DNA from: CAYYWV01 sp964531525 | GTDB lineage: Bacteria > Pseudomonadota > Alphaproteobacteria > JAAXGF01 | Direction: 5' to 3' | Length of the DNA stretch: 9,943 bases | Assembly: GCA_964531525.1 (NCBI GenBank) | Contig: CAZHDF010000134.1 | Coordinates: 1-9,943 of the forward strand | Notes under the pieces: model-generated | What the model was told of the DNA's origin: nothing | Database searches by the model: none | What the model saw: the letters and a program-made list of their open reading frames with translations, nothing else | Position numbers and translations under genes: made by a program | Shown: positions 1 through 5,152 of the stretch, in pieces | Position numbering within the stretch: the stretch's first letter is position 1 | Layout of the letters: each line of letters starts with the position of its first letter

Positions 1-824
1 GCCGACTGGATGCCCATCAGGGCGAACATGTAGGTCAGGATCATGATGCCGGTCCAGGCGCCGCCCGTGGCCTTCGGCCCCGCGCTGACGAACTGGATCA
101 CGCCGGGAATGGCGATGTAGTGACTGTAACCGTCCGGCGTGCGCTTGGTGTCGATCGAGGCCAGCGCCGCGATCCCCTCGTTGAGGCGATCCCAGCCGCC
201 GACGTAGCTCACCGCGATGATGCCGATGACGACGATGCCGAGCGCCAGCAGGATCGCTTGCAGCGTGTCCACGTAGGCCACCGCGCGCAAGCCCCCCGAG
301 GCGACGTAGATGAACACCACCGCCGAGAGCAACCACATGCCGACGTTGACGTCGAGCATGCCGTCGGTCAGCACGTTGAACAGGAATCCCGAGGCGCGAA
401 GCTGCAATCCCAGATACGGGATCGAGAACACCAGCGCGACCAACACCGTCAGCAGGCGGATGCCGTCGCCCTGGAAGTAGGTCGACAGCATTTCGCCCGG
501 CGTGACGAAGCCGTAGCGCTTGCCGAGCATCCACTGACGCTTGAGGAAGATCACGCCCGTGAAGGGGATCGTGATCGCGTAGAAGGACGCGTAGGCGTAT
601 TGGAAGCCGTCGCGATAGAGGAGTCCCGGGTGCCCCATGAAGGTCCAGCCCGAGAACGACGTCGCCGTCGCCGCGAGCACGAACACCCAGATTGAGATGC
701 TACGGCCGGCGATGAAGTAGTCGCTGGCCGTGCGGGCTGAAAGCGCGCCTTTGATCCCCCAGAAGATACAATATCCCCAGTAGAGGATGACAAAGACGAA
801 GAGCCAAATAACTTTGGGGTCCAA
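1..824 (-). CDS. Sodium:solute symporter (SSS/SLC5 family), C-terminus cut by the window edge
   Basis: This is the N-terminal part (274 codons) of a secondary transporter that probably couples Na+ or H+ entry to solute uptake across the inner membrane. The translation starts LDPKVIWLFVFVILYWGY and shows at least six hydrophobic helices. Family-type stretches include DYFIAGRSISIW (about residues 38-49), ATATSFSGWTFMGHPG, QWMLGKRYGFVTPGEM and, at the edge, WTGIMILTYMFALMGIQS. SSS proteins usually run 500-650 residues, so about half is missing beyond position 1. The start is TTG at 824-822. An in-frame TGA at 842-840 leaves no ATG or GTG between it and the TTG, and GGGAGG lies five bases upstream. 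The substrate cannot be read from the sequence. Acetate or another short monocarboxylate is an inference from the neighbouring DUF294-CBS protein and SSS-type sensor kinase. Confidence 0.9.
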   Translation of the reverse strand, partial: MDPKVIWLFVFVILYWGYCIFWGIKGALSARTASDYFIAGRSISIWVFVLAATATSFSGWTFMGHPGLLYRDGFQYAYASFYAITIPFTGVIFLKRQWMLGKRYGFVTPGEMLSTYFQGDGIRLLTVLVALVFSIPYLGLQLRASGFLFNVLTDGMLDVNVGMWLLSAVVFIYVASGGLRAVAYVDTLQAILLALGIVVIGIIAVSYVGGWDRLNEGIAALASIDTKRTPDGYSHYIAIPGVIQFVSAGPKATGGAWTGIMILTYMFALMGIQS

Positions 825-829
825 TTCTG

Positions 830-835
830 CCTCCC
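830..835 (-). promoter_or_regulatory. Ribosome binding site that fixes the TTG start of the symporter
   Basis: Read on the minus strand this is GGGAGG followed by five bases (CAGAA) and the TTG at 824. The in-frame stop at 842-840 excludes any longer reading frame, so site and stop together define a non-ATG start. Confidence 0.7.
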
Positions 836-1141
836 GTGCTCATGTCGGAGCGCCATGCGAAGCCGCTCGCTCGGTAAGCCTGGGCAACGTCGTCGAGAGA
901 GTGTCGTCGTCGATCTGCTGCCCCGCGGGCGCGGCCGCCTCGCTCGGGTCTGCGCCGGCTCCCTGGTGCCCCCTTGCTTTGGTTTCTCCAGGCCGGGAGC
1001 CCGTACAGTCCCACTCGTGGCAAAAAGGTTAACACTTCATCAACCAACTGCCAATCGAAATGTTGTGCGACGCGAAATCATCAAAATGAATCGCAGTATT
1101 TCGATTGCGACTTGGTAACGGCTAGTTCCGAAAATGAAATA

Positions 1142-1233
1142 TTGCGCCGCAAATGATTTGTGCTGCACTGCAATATCGCGTGCCGATGCGAGACTTTTTG
1201 CGATGCAACATATAAGCTTTTCGCAACTGCGAA
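1142..1233. repeat. Cluster of TTGC/GCAA inverted repeats, candidate operators
   Basis: Four short inverted repeats with related cores follow one another: TTGCGCCGCAA (1142-1152), TGCACTGCA (1164-1172), TTGCGATGCAA (1198-1208) and TTCGCAACTGCGAA (1220-1233). A looser pair, TCGCA at 1091-1095 and TGCGA at 1106-1110, lies further toward the symporter. Centres are about 21, 35 and 23 bases apart. One repeat lies inside the spacer of the promoter candidate and one directly after its -10 element, where a repressor or regulator would act. The TTGC/GCAA core recalls the TTTGCAAA-like sites of RamB/ScfR-type regulators of short-chain acid metabolism, but the binding protein is unknown. Confidence 0.4.
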
Positions 1234-1238
1234 GTAAA
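1209..1238 (-). promoter_or_regulatory. Candidate sigma70-type promoter for the symporter
   Basis: On the minus strand TTTACT (1238-1233) is followed after 18 bases by TATATG (1214-1209), each matching four of six consensus bases. It lies in the AT-rich island and points at the symporter, with a leader of roughly 380 bases. A second, weaker candidate nearer the gene is TTGGCA, 17 bases, TAACCT (about 1055-1027). Neither is proven. Confidence 0.3.
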
Positions 1239-1329
1239 CTGTCCGCCGATTTCCCCGGGTTTCCGGACCTGGGCCGGGGTGGAATTTCCGGCGGAAAAGC
1301 GCCCGTTGCGCCGCCGAATCGATTTCGCG

Positions 1330-2292
1330 TCAGGGGGCTACGCGCGTCTCCAGGGTGCCGGCGCGGGGCACGGTGAAGGCGAAACGCGCGCCCTCGCCGG
1401 GGGCGCTTTCGACCCAGATGCGACCGCCCATGTGCTCGATGACCTGCTTGCTCACGGCGAGGCCCAGGCCGCTGCCGCGCGGCTCGTCCTGGAGCGTGTC
1501 CTCGCGTTCGAGGAACTGGGCGAAGATGATGCCCTGGCGCTCGGGCGCGACGCCCGGGCCGTCGTCGGCGACGCTGACCTCGACCCAGCGGTCGTCGGCG
1601 GCCGCCGCCAGCGCGACGCGTCCGCGTCCGGCCTGCGAGAACTTGGCCGCATTGGCGAGCAGATTCTCCACCACCTGGGCGAGGCGCGCGGCGTCGGCGC
1701 GAACCGGCGGCATGCGCGCGGGCAGCGCGACGTCGAGCCGCACGACCTTGTCGCGGAACAAAGGCTCGGTCGCGGCCACGGCCTCGTCGACCGCGGCGCC
1801 GATCTCGACCGCGGCGATCCGCCAGTCGGCGCGCCCGGCGCGCAGGCGCGCGAGATCGACCACACGGTCGATCACGGTTGCCAGCCGGCGGCTTTCCCGG
1901 ATCGCGATGTCGAGAAAGCTGTTGCGCTGGTCGAGCGGCAGGGTCGGGTAGTCGGCGAGAATCTCGGAAAACGAGCAGACCGAGGTGAACGGCGACAGAA
2001 GCGCCGGCGCGATCGCGGCGAGGAACCCCTCGGGCAGGGCGTCGGCCTCGGCCTTGAGCTGGTCGCCGGCGCGGGCCAGCGCGGCCATCGCCTCCTCGAA
2101 CTCGTTCGACTTGCGCTGGAGCTGGGCGCAACCGTCGATCAGGCGCGACACCTCGTCCAGCACCCGTTCGACGCCCGCGCGGGTATCTCCGAGCGCGACC
2201 TCGTTGGCCGCTCTGAGCGTTTCGATATTGTGGTGATGTCGGGCAAGGAGCTCGTCCCAGTCCTTGCCGGAGAGGGTCACCCGGTTGGTCAT
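1330..2292 (-). CDS. Soluble histidine-kinase-like protein lacking the phosphoacceptor histidine (probable pseudokinase)
   Basis: This 320-residue protein has no membrane segment. Residues 1-85 are mostly helical, with a coiled-coil-like stretch around VLDEVSRLIDG...KSNEFEEAM. Residues 86-158 form a DHp (HisKA) domain and 175-310 a HATPase_c domain. The ATP-binding motifs are present: N-box N210-LLANAAKF, G1 DDGPG (243-247), F-box F257/F260 and G2 GSGLGL (273-278). The H-box is eroded. Where the full-length kinase in this window reads ISHELRTPL, this protein reads IAPALLSPF, with Pro96 (codon 2007-2005) at the histidine position. The frame is open and in register on both sides, so this is not a frameshift. 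From residue 44 on it aligns with the C-terminal half of the SSS kinase at 6800-9580. It probably cannot autophosphorylate at the usual site. It may modulate or heterodimerise with a true kinase, as the histidine-less DivL of Caulobacter does. The start is ATG at 2292 with GGGG(TAGG) directly before it; GTG at codon 5 is an alternative. Confidence 0.85.
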   Translation of the reverse strand: MTNRVTLSGKDWDELLARHHHNIETLRAANEVALGDTRAGVERVLDEVSRLIDGCAQLQRKSNEFEEAMAALARAGDQLKAEADALPEGFLAAIAPALLSPFTSVCSFSEILADYPTLPLDQRNSFLDIAIRESRRLATVIDRVVDLARLRAGRADWRIAAVEIGAAVDEAVAATEPLFRDKVVRLDVALPARMPPVRADAARLAQVVENLLANAAKFSQAGRGRVALAAAADDRWVEVSVADDGPGVAPERQGIIFAQFLEREDTLQDEPRGSGLGLAVSKQVIEHMGGRIWVESAPGEGARFAFTVPRAGTLETRVAP

Positions 2293-2343
2293 CCTACCCC
2301 GTTATCGCCCCCCATGAGGCCCGTCGCGCGGACCAATCGAAGG

Positions 2344-2372
2344 ATTTTACCCCCGCCGACGCCGTCTGGCTA
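2344..2372 (-). promoter_or_regulatory. Candidate promoter of the pseudokinase gene
   Basis: On the minus strand TAGCCA (2372-2367, four of six -35 bases) is followed after 17 bases by TAAAAT (2349-2344, five of six -10 bases). This gives a leader of about 45 bases before the ATG at 2292. It sits in the divergent gap shared with the DUF294 gene. Confidence 0.35.
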
Positions 2373-2379
2373 CCGTCGC

Positions 2380-2406
2380 GCGCGCCGGCGGTTGCAACCG
2401 GCGCGC
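2380..2406. repeat. Strong inverted repeat in the divergent intergenic gap, candidate operator
   Basis: GCGCGCCGG (2380-2388) and CCGGCGCGC (2398-2406) are perfect nine-base arms. Inside them lies the perfect palindrome GGTTGCAACC (2390-2399). There is no T-run on either side, so it is unlikely to be a terminator. It lies between two divergent start codons, just upstream of the kinase promoter candidate and about 45 bases before the GTG of the DUF294 gene. That suits a shared regulatory site. Its TTGCAA core matches the TTGC/GCAA repeats upstream of the symporter. Confidence 0.45.
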
Positions 2407-2450
2407 CTTGGGGCGAGTATGCGGGCGCCCGAAGCAGCCTCGGGGGCATC

Positions 2451-3905
2451 GTGTCCCGCACCGCAGCCTTCCGTCAGCTAGCCCGCGATCACATGCGGCC
2501 GGAACCGCTTCTGGTGCCGCCCGGCACGCCCTGCGGCGAGGCGGTCGCGCGCATGGCCTCGGCCGCCACCGAAAGCGCCATCGTCGCCGACGAGGCCGGG
2601 ACCATCCTGGGGATCGTCACCGAGCAGGACGTCACCCGCCGGATCGCCTTCCGCATCGACCCCGCGACCCCGGTCGAGGCGGTGATGAGCGCGCCGGTCA
2701 AGACCATCGCCGGGCGCGATTATCTTTATCATGCGATCGCCCATATGCGCCGCGCGCGACTGCGCCACATGCCGGTGGTCGACGACGACGGCCGCGCGAT
2801 CGGCCTGATTTCGCTGCACGAGGCCCTGGCCGCGACCTCGACCCGGCTGGTCGGGCTGATCGACCGGTTGACCCACGAGGAGACCCTCGCCGGACTTCAG
2901 GAAGTCAAGGCGGCCCAGGTCGAGGTCGCCGAGGCGCTTTTCGGCGACAACGTGCCGGCGGCCGAGATCCAGGCGCTGCTGAGCGATATCAACATCGACA
3001 TCTACCGCCGGGTCGTCATGCTCTCGCTCCACGAGATGGCCGAGGCGGGCTGGGGCGCGCCGCCGGTCGAGTTCGCCGTGATCGTGCTCGGCTCGGGCGG
3101 GCGGGGCGAGAGTTTCCTGTTTCCCGACCAGGACAACGGGTTCGTGCTCGCCGACTATCCCGACGAGGAGCACGGGCGGATCGACGCCTTCTTCATCGAA
3201 CTCGCCGAGCGCATGACCCGCGCGCTCGACGACCTCGGCATTCCGTTCTGCCGCGGCCATGTCATGGCGACCAACCCGGTCTGGCGCAAGACGCTGAGCC
3301 AATGGCGCGATCAGATCGATATCTGGATTCGCCGGCGCAGCGACGTGGCGCTCAGACTCGCCGATATCTTCTTCGACTTCCGGATCGCCTGCGGCGACGC
3401 GGCGCTGGTCCGGAGCCTGCGCGAGCATGTGGTCAAGGCGCTGCCGGCCAACGCGGGGTTCCTGCGCGAGATGTACGGCCTGCAAGCCGATCACCGGGTC
3501 GCGCTCGGCTGGTTCGGACGGCTGCGCACCCATGCCGAGCCCGACCGGCCGGGGCGCTGGATCGACCTCAAATACGCCGGCACCCTGCCGCTGGTCGAGG
3601 GCGTGCGTCTGTTCGCGCTTCGCCACGGGGTGGCGGCGACGCCGACGCTCGAGCGGATCGCCCATCTGCGCGATCTGGAGGTGATCGACGCCAACGAGGA
3701 AGACTATCTCTCGGGCGCTTTCCACCTCATGACGGATTTTCTTCTACGCCAGCAGATCACGGATTTCCGCGCCGGGCGCAAGGTCGGCAATCAGGTGCCG
3801 GTGCGGACGCTGTCGAGGCGCGAGCGCGACATGCTGATCGCGCATCTGGCCGCGATCGACAGCTTCCGCGACCGTCTGCGAACCGAGCTGACCGGTGATT
3901 TTTGA
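2451..3905 (+). CDS. CBS-pair / DUF294 nucleotidyltransferase-like protein
   Basis: This soluble protein of 484 residues has two CBS repeats (about residues 13-68 and 72-128, with IVADEAGTILGIVTEQDV and MPVVDDDGRAIGLISLHEAL). CBS pairs usually bind adenine nucleotides. A helical linker leads to a GlnD-like nucleotidyltransferase (DUF294) domain at about 145-285 with the motif GSGGRGE (214-220) and the acidic pair D226/D228. The DUF294 C-terminal substrate-binding-like domain spans about 315-465. The retained motif suggests real transferase activity, but the target is not established for the family. Homologues often lie beside acetate-type SSS transporters and SSS sensor kinases, often with a DnaQ-like exonuclease, which is absent here. 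The start is GTG at 2451 with GGGGG four bases upstream; the ATG at 2419 is out of frame. It is transcribed divergently from the pseudokinase and ends about 30 bases before a terminator. Confidence 0.9.
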   Translation: MSRTAAFRQLARDHMRPEPLLVPPGTPCGEAVARMASAATESAIVADEAGTILGIVTEQDVTRRIAFRIDPATPVEAVMSAPVKTIAGRDYLYHAIAHMRRARLRHMPVVDDDGRAIGLISLHEALAATSTRLVGLIDRLTHEETLAGLQEVKAAQVEVAEALFGDNVPAAEIQALLSDINIDIYRRVVMLSLHEMAEAGWGAPPVEFAVIVLGSGGRGESFLFPDQDNGFVLADYPDEEHGRIDAFFIELAERMTRALDDLGIPFCRGHVMATNPVWRKTLSQWRDQIDIWIRRRSDVALRLADIFFDFRIACGDAALVRSLREHVVKALPANAGFLREMYGLQADHRVALGWFGRLRTHAEPDRPGRWIDLKYAGTLPLVEGVRLFALRHGVAATPTLERIAHLRDLEVIDANEEDYLSGAFHLMTDFLLRQQITDFRAGRKVGNQVPVRTLSRRERDMLIAHLAAIDSFRDRLRTELTGDF

Positions 3906-3934
3906 GGGAATCCGAGGATCGAGCATGAGCCCGC

Positions 3935-3956
3935 ATCCGCCGCCGCGCGGATTTTT
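3935..3956 (+). terminator. Intrinsic terminator after the DUF294-CBS gene
   Basis: ATCCGC (3935-3940), a six-base loop CGCCGC, then GCGGAT (3947-3952) running into TTTTT (3952-3956). It starts 30 bases after the stop codon and separates this gene from the glycosyltransferase operon. Confidence 0.7.
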
Positions 3957-3999
3957 CGTTGCCCGGCGCCGTTCCTTGGGGCAAAACCCTTCGGCAACG
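3957..3999. repeat. Nested inverted repeats upstream of the glycosyltransferase operon
   Basis: CGTTGCC (3957-3963) and GGCAACG (3993-3999) are perfect seven-base arms, 29 bases apart. TTGCCC (3959-3964) also pairs with GGGCAA (3979-3984). The two pairings share the left arm and exclude each other. They lie in the only gap where the operon promoter could be, but no convincing -35/-10 pair was seen. They could be regulatory or chance. Confidence 0.25.
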
Positions 4000-4028
4000 A
4001 CGATCATCATCAGAAACCGGTAGCCCCG

Positions 4029-4862
4029 ATGTCCCGTTCCGGCCGGGCGCCCCGCGCGGGCGCCGCCGATCCGGCGTCCCGAGACGCATCATCGACGCTC
4101 GCGCCGCGGACGTCGACTTCGGTCGAGGTTTCGGTCGTGGTGCCGGTGCGCGACGAGCAGGACAACGTCCTGCCGCTGATCGGCGAGATCCATGCGGCGC
4201 TTTCCGGGCGCGAGGCTTTCGAGATCGTCTATGTCGACGACGGATCGAGCGACGACACGCCGGCGCGGCTCAAGGAAGCGCGCGCGCGCTACCCCGAGGT
4301 CCGCGCCATCCGCCATGTCGCGAGCTGCGGGCAGAGCGCCGCGATCCGCACCGGCGTGCGCGCCGCCAGGGGCACGATCGTCGTCACCCTCGACGGCGAC
4401 GGGCAGAACGACCCCGCCGACATTCCGGCGCTGCTGGACGCCTGGCGCGCCGAGGGCCGGGCGCCCAATCTCGGCATGGTGACGGGCCAACGGGTGCGTC
4501 GTCGCGACAGCGGCCTTCGGCGGCTGTCGTCGCGGATCGCCAACGGCGTGCGCAGCCGGCTGCTCGATGACGGGATCGCCGATACGGGCTGCGGGCTCAA
4601 GGCGTTTTCGCGCGAGGCCTTCCTCGCGCTGCCCTATTTCGATCACATGCATCGTTTCCTGCCGGCGCTGATGCGCCGCGAAGGTCTCGCCGTCGCCGTC
4701 GTGCCGGTCAACCATCGCCCCCGCCAGGCCGGGCGCTCCAAATACGGGGTCATGAACCGGCTGTGGGTGGGGATCGTCGATCTTTGCGGCGTGATGTGGC
4801 TCAAGCGGCGGCGGCGCTTGCCCGAGATCGCCGATGATACCCACGAGAGGAGCTCGGAATGA
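4029..4862 (+). CDS. GT2 family glycosyltransferase, polyprenyl-phosphate sugar synthase-like (DPM1/ArnC type)
   Basis: This 277-residue enzyme probably transfers a sugar from a nucleotide donor to a polyprenyl phosphate on the cytoplasmic face of the inner membrane. The GT-A fold begins at residue 32 (VEVSVVVPVRDEQDN). It shows the nucleotide-binding YVDDGSSDDT (68-77), the metal-binding DGD motif (122-124, in LDGDGQNDPADIP), DTGCGLKAFSREAF (185-198), HRFLP (208-212) and the family-typical HRPRQAGRSKYG (229-240). Unlike ArnC it lacks two clear C-terminal membrane helices; only one short hydrophobic stretch (245-258) precedes a basic tail, as in soluble DPM1-like enzymes. The first 30 residues are low-complexity and no strong SD precedes the ATG, so the start is uncertain. 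The last four bases overlap the next gene (ATGA). The sugar is unknown. Confidence 0.88.
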   Translation: MSRSGRAPRAGAADPASRDASSTLAPRTSTSVEVSVVVPVRDEQDNVLPLIGEIHAALSGREAFEIVYVDDGSSDDTPARLKEARARYPEVRAIRHVASCGQSAAIRTGVRAARGTIVVTLDGDGQNDPADIPALLDAWRAEGRAPNLGMVTGQRVRRRDSGLRRLSSRIANGVRSRLLDDGIADTGCGLKAFSREAFLALPYFDHMHRFLPALMRREGLAVAVVPVNHRPRQAGRSKYGVMNRLWVGIVDLCGVMWLKRRRRLPEIADDTHERSSE

Positions 4863-5152
4863 GCTTATGGCTAGCGGTCGGTTTCCTGGGACAGGCTCTG
4901 TTCTCGATGCGATTCCTGGTGCAATGGATTTGCAGCGAGCGCGCCGGCCATAGCATCATCCCGCTCGCGTTCTGGTATTTGAGCCTCGCCGGCGGCGCGA
5001 CGCTGCTGGTCTATGCCATCTGGCGCAAGGACCCGGTGTTCATTCTCGGCCAGGGGGCGGGCCTGTTCATCTACGCCCGCAACCTCTTTTTGATCTACCG
5101 CGCCCGCCGACGCGCCAAGGCGGAAGGTGAAGGCGAGGCGACGGTTCGATGA
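4859..5152 (+). CDS. LAB_N domain membrane protein (lipid-A-disaccharide synthase N-terminal-like)
   Basis: This 97-residue protein has three membrane helices (about residues 3-22, 33-53 and 58-80) and a charged C-terminal tail. It fits the LAB_N family from end to end: RFLVQWICSE (18-27), P35, FW (38-39), the D58 and GQ (64-65) positions, and YARN (72-75). The domain is named after a segment fused to LpxB in some bacteria, but here it stands alone with no LpxB domain. Stand-alone copies typically sit between a GT2 and a GT83 gene, exactly as here. Help in moving or presenting the lipid-linked sugar is an inference. An AGGAG six bases before the ATG is a good SD. Both ends overlap neighbours by four bases, so translation is coupled. 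Confidence 0.88.
   Translation: MSLWLAVGFLGQALFSMRFLVQWICSERAGHSIIPLAFWYLSLAGGATLLVYAIWRKDPVFILGQGAGLFIYARNLFLIYRARRRAKAEGEGEATVR

Larger units (their letters stand above)
825..1329. other. Gene-free region of about 500 bp with an AT-rich island
   Basis: No convincing gene was found. Short open frames here have no SD sequence, overlap known genes out of frame and resemble no protein family. From about 1020 to 1250 the sequence is strikingly AT-rich compared with the rest of the window and carries the inverted repeats and promoter candidate listed separately. The part from 843 to 1000 is GC-rich and holds no recognised element. At 1253-1279 a CCCCGG/CCGGGG hairpin (loop of 15) lies downstream of the kinase gene, but no T-run follows on the minus strand, so it is at best a weak terminator. 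The region lies upstream of the symporter and downstream of the kinase gene. Confidence 0.6.

Noticed and set aside
787..1156. Short plus-strand open frames in the gene-free region
   Set aside because: No SD sequence, no recognisable protein features and mutual overlap in different frames.
1170..1187. Sigma54-like element on the minus strand (CGGCACG ... TTGCA)
   Set aside because: The gap between the GG and GC elements is one base too long (11 instead of 10) and the leading T of TGGC is C.
1285..1297. TTTCCG/CGGAAA inverted repeat downstream of the pseudokinase
   Set aside because: With a single central base it cannot form a normal hairpin and no T-run follows; nothing ties it to a regulator.
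1040..2131. 363-codon minus-strand frame overlapping the pseudokinase
   Set aside because: Arg/Ala/Pro-rich out-of-frame reading of the kinase gene; the correct frame shows the ATP-binding boxes.
2408..3898. 496-codon plus-strand frame overlapping the DUF294 gene in another frame
   Set aside because: Its product is Arg/Gly/Pro-rich with no domain, while the frame starting at 2451 carries full CBS and nucleotidyltransferase motifs.
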